Shown: positions 18,012 to 25,795 of the stretch, one piece after another
Numbering within the stretch: position 1 is the first letter of the stretch
How the letters are laid out: each line of letters opens with the position of its first letter
Assembly (NCBI RefSeq): GCF_900996235.1
Contig: NZ_CAAJGM010000208.1
Location: 496,001-560,000 of the forward strand
Length of the DNA stretch: 64,000 nt
Reading direction: 5' to 3'
From: Paraburkholderia sp. BCC1885
GTDB lineage: Bacteria; Pseudomonadota; Gammaproteobacteria; Burkholderiales; Burkholderiaceae
Made by a program: the position numbers and the translations under genes
Notes under the pieces: generated by a model
The model's database searches: none
What the model saw: the letters and a program-made list of their open reading frames with translations, nothing else
Told to the model about the DNA's origin: nothing

Positions 18012-18872
18012 ATGACCATCCGAAATATTCTGGGTTTCGTCGCGACAGCTATCGTGTTCATTGTCGCGCTGCTGATTGGCCGCGCCTTGTGGGTTCACTA
18101 CATGGACGAGCCGTGGACCCGCGACGGACGCGTGCGCGCGGACGTCGTCAACATCGCGCCGGACGTCTCGGGCGCGGTCGTCGAATTGCCGGTACACGAC
18201 AACCAGCTGGTGAAAAAAGGCGACCTGCTGATGCAGATCGATCCTTCGCACTATCAGATCGCCGTGGAGCAGGCGCAAGCAGCCGTGGCGGCACGCAAGG
18301 CCGAGCTGCAAATGCGCCGCGACGACGCGCAACGCCGCGCGGACATGGACAGCCAGGTGGTGTCGAGGGAAAGCCAGGAAAACGCGACGCATACGGCGTC
18401 GGCGGCGGAAGCGGGCTATGAGCAGGCGCAGGCGGCGCTCGACGCGGCGAAACTGAATCTGGCGCGCACGCGAGTAGTGTCACCGGTGGATGGCTACGTG
18501 ACCAACCTGAACGTATTCCAGGGCGACTACGCGACAGCGGGCGCGGCGAAACTCGCCATCGTGGATAGCCACTCGTTCTGGGTGTATGGCTATTTCGAAG
18601 AGACGAAGTTGCCGCACGTCAATATCGGTGACAAGGCGGAAATGCGGCTCATGAGCGGCGGCGTGCTGCAGGGCCACGTCGAAAGCATTTCACGGGGCAT
18701 CTATGACCGGGATAATCCGCAGAGCCGCGAGTTGCTGGCCGATGTGAATCCCACTTTTAACTGGGTGAGATTGGCACAGCGGGTGCCGGTGCGGATTCAG
18801 ATTGATCATGTGCCTGAAGGGATGGTGTTGTCGGCGGGGACTACTTGTACGGTTATTGTTAAGCGGGGGTGA
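18012..18872 (+). CDS. HlyD-family membrane-fusion (periplasmic adaptor) protein
   Basis: A 286-residue AaeA/EmrA-like adaptor. It has one N-terminal transmembrane helix (about residues 8-26), a biotinyl/lipoyl-like barrel-sandwich hybrid (VVNIAPDVSGAVVELPVHDN and VVSPVDGYVTNLNVFQG halves), a short coiled-coil hairpin between them (about 88-145) and a beta-barrel domain. It would bridge the FUSC pump and NodT channel. The start 13 bases after the DUF1656 stop places it last in the four-gene operon. Repeat locus A begins almost at its stop codon. Confidence 0.94.
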   Translation: MTIRNILGFVATAIVFIVALLIGRALWVHYMDEPWTRDGRVRADVVNIAPDVSGAVVELPVHDNQLVKKGDLLMQIDPSHYQIAVEQAQAAVAARKAELQMRRDDAQRRADMDSQVVSRESQENATHTASAAEAGYEQAQAALDAAKLNLARTRVVSPVDGYVTNLNVFQGDYATAGAAKLAIVDSHSFWVYGYFEETKLPHVNIGDKAEMRLMSGGVLQGHVESISRGIYDRDNPQSRELLADVNPTFNWVRLAQRVPVRIQIDHVPEGMVLSAGTTCTVIVKRG

Positions 18873-18874
18873 TT

Positions 18875-19579
18875 TTTTGCCTTGCGGGGCGCTTTGGTTG
18901 TCGTGTTTCTGGCTGTTTTGGCCTTTCCTTGCTGTGTTATTGGTTTGCCTGCGATGCCCCTGTGCGGGGCGGCACTTACTTTCTTTGCCGCCGCAAAGAA
19001 AGTAAGCAAAGAAAGCGGGCTTCCAACCGCCAGCCTGTAGGTGTCCGCCTCTTATGTGATGCCGGAGTGGTCCGAAACGAGACCTTCCCTCGCATTTCCC
19101 CGCCCTGGTGACACGGGGCTCATTCATCCCGCGAGCACACTTCGTGTGCCGCGGATGGGTCTGCCGGATTGCAGGCTTCGTTCGCGGCGGGCAGAAGGTG
19201 CCAGGCAAAATTCGCAAAAGCACCGGCCACCCATTTGATACGAACTACTAACGAAGTTTGACCACGAACAAAAGTTGGCGGCCGAAGAACCCGTTATGCC
19301 CGACGGCGGGGCGCGCAGCGCGACGCCGGAACGGATGAGCCCTGTGTCATTAGGAGTTGGAGGCGCGAGGGCACGTCTCGTTTTGGGCCGTTTCCCGTTG
19401 CAGACCGGGACGGCTCACTACCGACTAGCGGTGTGAGCCCGCTTTCTTTGCTTACTTTCTTTGCGGCGGCAAAGAAAGTAAGTGCCGCCCCGCACAGGGG
19501 CAACCCAGGCAAACCAATAAGACTGCAAGGAAAGGCCAAAAACAGCCAGAACAACCACCAAAGCGCCCCGCAAGGCAAA
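18875..19579. repeat. Palindromic intergenic repeat, locus A
   Basis: Two inverted arms, 18875-19021 and 19436-19579, match at roughly nine bases in ten over about 145 bp and flank a 414-bp centre. Each arm contains a perfect hairpin with 14-bp stem and 4-base loop (18975-19006 and 19451-19482; stem CTTACTTTCTTTGC). The element fills the gap between the convergent HlyD and chemoreceptor genes, ending five bases from the chemoreceptor stop. All six frames give only short composition-driven ORFs (FAAAKKVS type), so it is treated as non-coding. Locus B at 28226-28830 is a second copy. Confidence 0.9.
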
Positions 19580-19584
19580 ACCCC

Positions 19585-21255
19585 CTACACCTTTAACCTA
19601 AACCTCCCCACCATCACCTTCAAAGCCTGAGCCTGATCATCCAGCGACCGCGCAGCGGCCGTAGCCTGCTCCACCAAAGCGGCATTCTGCTGGGTCCCTG
19701 CATCCATCTGCGTCACAGCGAGATTGATCTCCTCGATCCCCGAGCTCTGCTCGGCAGACGCCGCCGAAATTTCTCCCATGATGTCCGTGACGCGCTTCAC
19801 CGCTTTCACCACCTCGTCCATCGTCTGGCCGGCATCCTGCGCCAATGTCGAGCCGTTGCTTACGCGCTCCACCGATGCGCTGATCAAGCCCTTGATCTCC
19901 TTGGCCGCCGCCGCGCTGCGTTGCGCCAGATTGCGCACTTCCGCGGCCACCACCGAGAAGCCGCGCCCCTCTTCGCCCGCGCGCGCCGCTTCGACGGCCG
20001 CGTTCAGCGCCAGAATATTGGTCTGAAACGCGATCCCTTCAATCACGCCGATGATGTCGCCGATGCTCTTCGCGCTGTCGTTGATCTCGCTCATCGTCGC
20101 CACCACGCGCCCCACCACCGCGCCGCCCTTCTCCGCGATCTCCGAGGCATTATTCGCTAGCGTGCTCGCCTGCTTCGCGTTGTCGGCGTTTTGCCGGACG
20201 GTCGAGGTCAATTCCTCCATGCTGCTCGCCGTGCGTTCCAGCGCCATCGCCTGCTGCTCGGTCCGCTGCGACAGGTCGAGGTTGCCCATCGAAATCTCGC
20301 CCGAGGCCGTCGCGATCGCATCGGCGCTCGCGGCAATGTCGGAGACCGTCGTCGAAAGTCCGCTTTGCATGTCGTGCAGCGCCGCCAGCATGCTCGAATG
20401 ATCGTTACGCGCCAGGGCAATCCGGTTCGACAGGTCGCCGGCGGCGATCCGGCTCGCGATCTCCTTGGCATACACCGGCTCGCCGCCGAGCTGGCGTGCG
20501 AGCCGCCGCACCACCGATTCGCTGACGACAAACGCCAGCACGATCAACCCGACCGTCATCGCGGCGATCATCACGAACGACGAGTGGTAAATGAAGGCCG
20601 AGGCCGCGATGGTCGCCTTCGCGGCGACGCTGCGCTGCTCGACCAGCGCGTCGACCATCTTTTCGAGCTTTTCGGTTTCCACCAGCAACGACACGTCCTG
20701 CATGCCGACCTGCCAGTTCATCTGCGAGAGGTCGAGCGGCTGCGCCTTCACCAGCGTCACGAAATCGCGCAGGTGGCCGCTCCAGGCCGTCACGGCGGCG
20801 GCGAACTTCTTCTGCTGCTCGACCTGGGCGGCGTCCGACGTGTCCACATAGGTTTGCAGCGTGCCCATCTGGGTGGAAATGCCGGCGAGACCCTTGTCGA
20901 TGTCCGAACCGAGTTCGTCGCGCTCCTTGGCGGTGGTCGCCGTCAGCAGCATCTTTTGCGCGCGGCTTGCCCGCAGCACGTAGCCGCGCGCCTCCTCCGC
21001 CGCCCGGCTGGCGACGTGGCCCTGGTCGTAAATGGATTGCGCGGATGCATTGAGGCGGCCGATCTGCAGCAGCGAAAACACCCCGATCGCCAGCGTGCCG
21101 ACCAGCAGCACGGCAAAGGCGAGCCGCAGCATAGCCTTGACGGATAAACCCTTGAGCCGCCCCACCGGCCTGTGTGCCGGCGTTGGGCCGCCTACCGGCT
21201 CGCCGCTCGCCACAAATCCCACGCCAGTCTGGCTACCCAGCGATACTGCTTTCAT
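19585..21255 (-). CDS. Methyl-accepting chemotaxis protein
   Basis: A 556-residue inner-membrane chemoreceptor. The order is a Pro/Gly-rich cytoplasmic N-terminus, TM1 (about residues 42-64), a periplasmic four-helix-bundle-like ligand domain (about 65-225), TM2 (about 228-252), HAMP (about 253-310) and the MA signalling domain with the invariant hairpin tip (FQTNILALNAAVEAARAGEE, then GRGFSVVAAEVRNLAQRSAA). It lacks a C-terminal CheR-docking pentapeptide, ending VGRFRLKV. The ATG at 21255 is chosen because the frame above it is not protein-like. The ligand cannot be inferred. Confidence 0.94.
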   Translation of the reverse strand: MKAVSLGSQTGVGFVASGEPVGGPTPAHRPVGRLKGLSVKAMLRLAFAVLLVGTLAIGVFSLLQIGRLNASAQSIYDQGHVASRAAEEARGYVLRASRAQKMLLTATTAKERDELGSDIDKGLAGISTQMGTLQTYVDTSDAAQVEQQKKFAAAVTAWSGHLRDFVTLVKAQPLDLSQMNWQVGMQDVSLLVETEKLEKMVDALVEQRSVAAKATIAASAFIYHSSFVMIAAMTVGLIVLAFVVSESVVRRLARQLGGEPVYAKEIASRIAAGDLSNRIALARNDHSSMLAALHDMQSGLSTTVSDIAASADAIATASGEISMGNLDLSQRTEQQAMALERTASSMEELTSTVRQNADNAKQASTLANNASEIAEKGGAVVGRVVATMSEINDSAKSIGDIIGVIEGIAFQTNILALNAAVEAARAGEEGRGFSVVAAEVRNLAQRSAAAAKEIKGLISASVERVSNGSTLAQDAGQTMDEVVKAVKRVTDIMGEISAASAEQSSGIEEINLAVTQMDAGTQQNAALVEQATAAARSLDDQAQALKVMVGRFRLKV

Positions 21256-21676
21256 ATTTGGTCCCCACGTATGACCTGCCGGAAGGTTGGCACCGGCAAT
21301 GCTCTTTATCTCACCGGGTCTACGGCATCCGCGACCGCAATCTTTAATGCCGCCGTCGCGCAACGCCGCGCCCGCCGTGCGTCTTCACCTTCTTAATCCC
21401 GCCCCGCGAGCGTTTTATACACGGTCAAAATTCGCCCCGGCGGCGGTGGCGGCAATTTGCAGGGCCGCGGCAAACATGACAGACAGATGTCCACGCGCCC
21501 CATCGAGGTGCCTATTTTTGCCGAATTGATGTCCGGTTCGCGACAAAAGTTGTCCGAACATTTCACGCGAGCCACATTACACTTCGTGAAAGACGCAAAA
21601 AGCGCCGGTCGCCGTGTCGAAATGCCGCACCAGGTAAATCCGGCTCTCACCACCTTTTTCTCCTTTTTTCAAGCGT
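21256..21676. other. 421-bp spacer between the chemoreceptor and the MFS gene
   Basis: No gene-like frame with a ribosome binding site is found. It is divergent regulatory DNA. It holds a possible flagellar-type promoter for the chemoreceptor (21319-21346) and, near the MFS gene, an inverted repeat TTTCACG...CGTGAAA with an 18-base spacer (21561-21591). A pyrimidine-rich run precedes the MFS ATG. Confidence 0.6.
21319..21346 (-). promoter_or_regulatory. Possible sigma-28-type promoter of the chemoreceptor
   Basis: The minus strand reads TAAAG, 15 bases, then GCCGTAGA, resembling the flagellar sigma consensus TAAA-N15-GCCGATAA. Counted from TAAA, the spacing is one base too long. Chemoreceptor genes often use this sigma factor, but the match is imperfect. 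Confidence 0.35.
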
Positions 21677-22936
21677 ATGGAATCGAGCCTCGACAAAAAC
21701 GCCCTGGCCGCCGCTGCGGCAAGCTCAGCCGGTGCCTCGGCGCCGCCTCTCGCCGCCAAAGCTCAGCGCACCGTCTACTCGGTGCTCGGCGCGATCAGCT
21801 TCTCGCATCTGATCAACGACATGATCCAGTCGCTGATCCTCGCCATTTATCCAATGCTGAAGGCCAATTTCGCGCTGTCGTTCGGGCAGATCGGCCTGAT
21901 TACGCTGACCTACCAGATCACCGCGTCGCTGCTGCAGCCGCTGATCGGCATTTATACGGACAAGCATCCGAAGCCGTATTCGCTGCCTGTCGGCATGGGC
22001 TTTACGCTTGCCGGCCTGCTGCTGATGTCGGTGGCGCCGAGTTTCGGCATTCTGCTGGTGGCGGCGGCGCTGGTCGGCTGCGGCTCGTCGGTTTTCCATC
22101 CGGAGTCGTCGCGGGTCGCGCGGATGGCGTCGGGCGGTCAGCACGGCCTCGCGCAGTCGCTGTTCCAGGTGGGCGGCAACGCCGGTTCGTCGCTCGGACC
22201 GCTGCTCGCCGCGCTGATCATCATTCCGCACGGCCAGCGCAGCATCGCGTGGGTGTCGGTGGCGGCGCTGGTGGCAATCTTCGTGCTGACGCAGATCGGC
22301 CGCTGGTACAAGCGTCATCCGGCCGTCAAGAAGGCCAAGGGCGCCCAGGCCGGGCATGCGACGCTGTCGCGCAGCCAGGTGCTGTTTGCAATGGGCGTGC
22401 TGGTACTGCTGGTGTTTTCCAAGTACTTCTATCTGGCCAGCATCAATAGCTATTTCACCTTTTATCTGATCGACAAGTTCCATCTGCCGGTGCAGGCCGC
22501 CCAGGTCCATCTGTTCGTGTTCCTCGCCGCGGTGGCCGCCGGCACCATCATCGGCGGTCCGATCGGCGACCGGATTGGCCGCAAGTATGTGATCTGGGTG
22601 TCGATCCTCGGCGTCGCGCCGTTCACCCTGCTGCTGCCATACGCCAATCTGTTCTGGACCGGCGTGCTGACGGTGGTGATCGGCGTGGTGCTGGCTTCGG
22701 CCTTCTCGGCAATCCTCGTCTACGCGCAGGAACTGATTCCCGGCAAGGTCGGGATGGTGGCCGGGCTCTTCTTCGGCTTCGCGTTCGGGCTCGGCGGGAT
22801 CGGCGCGGCGGTGCTCGGCCAGCTCGCGGACGCGACCAGCATCCCCTACGTCTACAAGGTCTGCTCGTTCCTGCCGCTGATCGGCGTGCTGACGGTGTTC
22901 CTGCCGAATATCGAAGGCAAGCGCGCCAAAGCCTGA
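21677..22936 (+). CDS. Fsr-like MFS efflux transporter
   Basis: A 419-residue inner-membrane protein with 12 predicted helices and the N-terminal block SVLGAISFSHLINDMIQSLI followed by AIYPMLKANFALSFGQIGLI. This is characteristic of the fosmidomycin-resistance (Fsr) branch of the MFS. The inter-helix loop GGPIGDRIGRKYVIW is the MFS motif A equivalent. The family exports fosmidomycin and other small drugs; the natural substrate is unknown. A strong terminator follows 23 bases after the stop. Confidence 0.92.
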   Translation: MESSLDKNALAAAAASSAGASAPPLAAKAQRTVYSVLGAISFSHLINDMIQSLILAIYPMLKANFALSFGQIGLITLTYQITASLLQPLIGIYTDKHPKPYSLPVGMGFTLAGLLLMSVAPSFGILLVAAALVGCGSSVFHPESSRVARMASGGQHGLAQSLFQVGGNAGSSLGPLLAALIIIPHGQRSIAWVSVAALVAIFVLTQIGRWYKRHPAVKKAKGAQAGHATLSRSQVLFAMGVLVLLVFSKYFYLASINSYFTFYLIDKFHLPVQAAQVHLFVFLAAVAAGTIIGGPIGDRIGRKYVIWVSILGVAPFTLLLPYANLFWTGVLTVVIGVVLASAFSAILVYAQELIPGKVGMVAGLFFGFAFGLGGIGAAVLGQLADATSIPYVYKVCSFLPLIGVLTVFLPNIEGKRAKA

Positions 22937-22959
22937 ACCAGCCAAACGCGAGGGTGACG

Positions 22960-22983
22960 AAAAAGGCGCTGCGGCGCCTTTTT
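22960..22983. terminator. Rho-independent terminator after the MFS gene
   Basis: A perfect 10-bp hairpin, AAAAAGGCGC and GCGCCTTTTT around loop TGCG, ends in five T residues on either strand. It insulates the MFS gene from prpE. Confidence 0.9.
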
Positions 22984-23084
22984 CCATTGACGACGCCCCT
23001 ATGGTGAACCCGCGTTGTCCACGCGGGCGGCCCTGCTCTATGCTTGTGCGGAGCCTACCCATTCCGCCGCAGAAAGGATCGCCG

Positions 23085-24998
23085 ATGAGCCGTTACCGCG
23101 AGTTCCACCGCCGTTCCATCGAAGACCCCGAAGGCTTCTGGCGCGACGAGGCGCGGCGCATCCATTGGGAGACGCCGTTCGACACGGTGCTCGACCGCTC
23201 GAATCCGCCGTTCGCGCGCTGGTTCGTCGGCGGCCGGACCAATCTGTGCCATAACGCCGTCGACCGCCATCTGGCCGAGCGGGCGCAGCAGAACGCGCTC
23301 GTCTATGTGTCGACGGAGACCGGCATCGAGCGGCGCTACACGTATGCCGAGCTGTACGCGGAAATCAACCGCATGGCCGCGGTGATGCGCTCGCTCGGCG
23401 TGAAACCTGGCGAGCGCGTGTTGCTTTACCTGCCGATGATCCCCGAAGCGGTGTTCGCGATGCTCGCCTGCGCGCGGCTGGGCGCGATTCACTCGGTGGT
23501 GTTCGGCGGCTTCGCGGCGCCGAGCCTGGCCGCGCGCATCGACGATGCAAAGCCGGCGCTGATCGTCACCGCCGACGCCGGCGCGCGCGGCGGCAAGGTG
23601 ATCGACTACACGCCGCTCGTCGACGAAGCGCTGGCCCGCGCGCAGCACAAGCCGCCGCACGTGCTGCGGATCGACCGCCAGCTCGCGCCGGAACGTCTGA
23701 ATGCCAGTTACCTCGTCGATTACGAACCGCTGCGGGAGCAGTTTTTCGATGCCCACGTGCCGTGCGAATGGCTCGAATCCAACGAGCCGTCGTATGTGCT
23801 TTACACCTCGGGCACGACCGGGCGGCCGAAGGGCGTGGTGCGCGACGTCGGCGGCTACGCGGTCGCGCTCGCCGCGTCCATGGAGTACATCTACGAAGGC
23901 CGCGCGGGCGACACGATGTTCACCGCCTCGGATATCGGCTGGGTGGTCGGCCATAGCTACATCATCTACGCGCCGCTGATCCCGGGACTCACCACGGTCA
24001 TGTACGAAGGCACGCCGATCCGTCCGGACGGCGGCATCTGGTGGCGACTCGTCGAGCAGCATCGGATCAACCTGATGTTCACCGCGCCCACCGCCCTGCG
24101 CGTGCTCAAGAAGCAGGATCCGGCGCTGCTGAAGAAGTCCGACCTGTCGAGTCTGCGCACGCTGTTTCTGGCCGGTGAGCCGCTCGACGAACCAACCGCC
24201 TCGTGGATTGCCGACGCGCTCGGCAAACCGGTGGTCGACAACTACTGGCAGACCGAAACCGGCTGGCCGATGCTGGCGATCCAGCGCGGCGTCGAAGCCC
24301 TCACGCCGAAACTCGGCTCACCGGGGCTGCCGGTCTACGGCTACAACCTGACATTGCGCAACGAACAGACCGGCGAAATCTGCGCGCCGGGCGAGAAAGG
24401 CGTGATCACGCTCGGCTATCCGCTGCCGCCGGGCTGCATGTCGACGGTATGGGGCGACGACCGGCGTTTCGTCAGCACCTACTGGTCGAGCGTACCGGAA
24501 CACCAGCTTTATTCGACCTTCGACTGGGGCATTCAGGATGGCGACGGCTACGTGACGATCCTCGGCCGCACCGACGATGTGATCAACGTGGCGGGCCATC
24601 GACTCGGCACGCGGGAAATCGAAGAGGCGCTGTCGAGCCATCGCGCCGTAGCGGAGGTCGCGGTGGTGGGCGTGGCCGATCCGCTGAAGGGCCAGGTGGC
24701 GATGGCCTTCGCCGTGCTGCGCGATGCCGACGCTTATGCGGCAGACAAGGCGCGCGTCAAGCTGGAGGCCGACCTGATTGCGACGGTGGATCGTCAGCTC
24801 GGCGCGATTGCACGGCCGGCGCGGGTGCATGTGGTGTCGATGCTGCCGAAGACGCGCTCCGGCAAACTGCTGCGGCGCGCGATCGCGGCGCTGGCGGAAG
24901 GTCGCGAGCCCGGCGACCTGCCGACCATCGAAGATGCCAGCGCCTTGCAACAGGTGCGCGACGCGCTGGCCGCGAGTGAATCCGCGAAGAAAAATTAA
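23085..24998 (+). CDS. prpE: Propionate-CoA ligase (acetyl-CoA synthetase family)
   Basis: A 637-residue ANL-superfamily enzyme that activates propionate (or another short acid) to its CoA thioester via an acyl-AMP. Motifs in order are the acetyl-CoA-synthetase N-terminal block (FWRDEARRIHWETPFD), the P-loop-like YTSGTTGRPKG, DNYWQTETGWPM, the hinge ILGRTDDVINVAGHRLG and the C-terminal catalytic Lys594 in RSGKLLRR, the usual acetylation-controlled lysine. The PrpE call rests on overall similarity in my reading (NPPFARWFVGGRTNLCHNA). No prpBCD genes are nearby. The start at 23085 has AAAGGA upstream. Its stop overlaps the convergent mtnN stop by four bases. Confidence 0.88.
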   Translation: MSRYREFHRRSIEDPEGFWRDEARRIHWETPFDTVLDRSNPPFARWFVGGRTNLCHNAVDRHLAERAQQNALVYVSTETGIERRYTYAELYAEINRMAAVMRSLGVKPGERVLLYLPMIPEAVFAMLACARLGAIHSVVFGGFAAPSLAARIDDAKPALIVTADAGARGGKVIDYTPLVDEALARAQHKPPHVLRIDRQLAPERLNASYLVDYEPLREQFFDAHVPCEWLESNEPSYVLYTSGTTGRPKGVVRDVGGYAVALAASMEYIYEGRAGDTMFTASDIGWVVGHSYIIYAPLIPGLTTVMYEGTPIRPDGGIWWRLVEQHRINLMFTAPTALRVLKKQDPALLKKSDLSSLRTLFLAGEPLDEPTASWIADALGKPVVDNYWQTETGWPMLAIQRGVEALTPKLGSPGLPVYGYNLTLRNEQTGEICAPGEKGVITLGYPLPPGCMSTVWGDDRRFVSTYWSSVPEHQLYSTFDWGIQDGDGYVTILGRTDDVINVAGHRLGTREIEEALSSHRAVAEVAVVGVADPLKGQVAMAFAVLRDADAYAADKARVKLEADLIATVDRQLGAIARPARVHVVSMLPKTRSGKLLRRAIAALAEGREPGDLPTIEDASALQQVRDALAASESAKKN

Positions 24999-25795
24999 CG
25001 GACGGCGGCAGCGGCGCGCGCCGCTAAAAACCGCTTGAGAACACCGTTCGAATAGGTCCCGGCAATCTCGGTGAGGAACGACGTGAACGAGGCGGGCGCG
25101 TGCGCGTCGGCAGTGTCCGAGATGGTTCGCACGATCGCGCACGGCACGCCGTATTCGTGACACACCTGGGCAATCGCCGCCCCTTCCATTTCGACGGCCA
25201 GCGCGTCGGGCAGCGCCTCGCGCAATGCCGCGACCGCCGCCGCGCTGGCGACGAACTGATCGCCGCTGATGATGAGCCCGCGATGCACCCGCGGCAGTTG
25301 CGTGCCGAAGCGGGCCGCGAGCGCGCCGCCCTCTTCCGCGACAAACTTCTCCACCGCCGCCGCAAGCTGCCCGGCCAGCGCCTCGTCCGCGGCGAAGCGG
25401 CCGATGCCGAGCAACGGCACCTCAAAGCGCGGAAACAGCGGCGAGGCGTCGAGATCGTGTTGCGTCAAGGTATCGGCGACGACGACGTCGCCAATCCGCA
25501 CCTCACGCCCCACCCCGCCGGCGACGCCTGTGAACACCACCGCCTCGACATCGAACGCATGAATCAGCGCGCTGACCGTCGCCGCCGCGGCCACCTTGCC
25601 GATGCGCGCGAGCGTCACGACGCACGGCGCGCCGTGCACGGTGCCGAGATGATAGTCACGGCGACCGTGCGTGACCGTGCGCACGCCGGACTCGGCGCGC
25701 ATGGCCTCGATCAGATCGCCCAGTTCCTGCGGCAACGCCGCCATTACGCCCAGCGGACGACGCGCGTCCCCCGCCCCGTTCTGCATTGTGTTCAT
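24995..25795 (-). CDS. mtnN: 5'-methylthioadenosine/S-adenosylhomocysteine nucleosidase
   Basis: A 266-residue purine-nucleoside-phosphorylase-fold enzyme that hydrolyses methylthioadenosine and S-adenosylhomocysteine to adenine and thioribose products, recycling SAM by-products. The opening GVMAALPQELGDLIEAM, the VVFTGVAGGVG block, the nucleoside-binding VEMEGAAIAQVC and the catalytic Asp in RTISDTAD are all in place. It is slightly longer than E. coli MtnN (232 residues). The ATG overlaps the uvrD stop (ATGA), so it is probably co-translated with uvrD. It converges with prpE. Confidence 0.9.
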   Translation of the reverse strand: MNTMQNGAGDARRPLGVMAALPQELGDLIEAMRAESGVRTVTHGRRDYHLGTVHGAPCVVTLARIGKVAAAATVSALIHAFDVEAVVFTGVAGGVGREVRIGDVVVADTLTQHDLDASPLFPRFEVPLLGIGRFAADEALAGQLAAAVEKFVAEEGGALAARFGTQLPRVHRGLIISGDQFVASAAAVAALREALPDALAVEMEGAAIAQVCHEYGVPCAIVRTISDTADAHAPASFTSFLTEIAGTYSNGVLKRFLAARAAAAVR

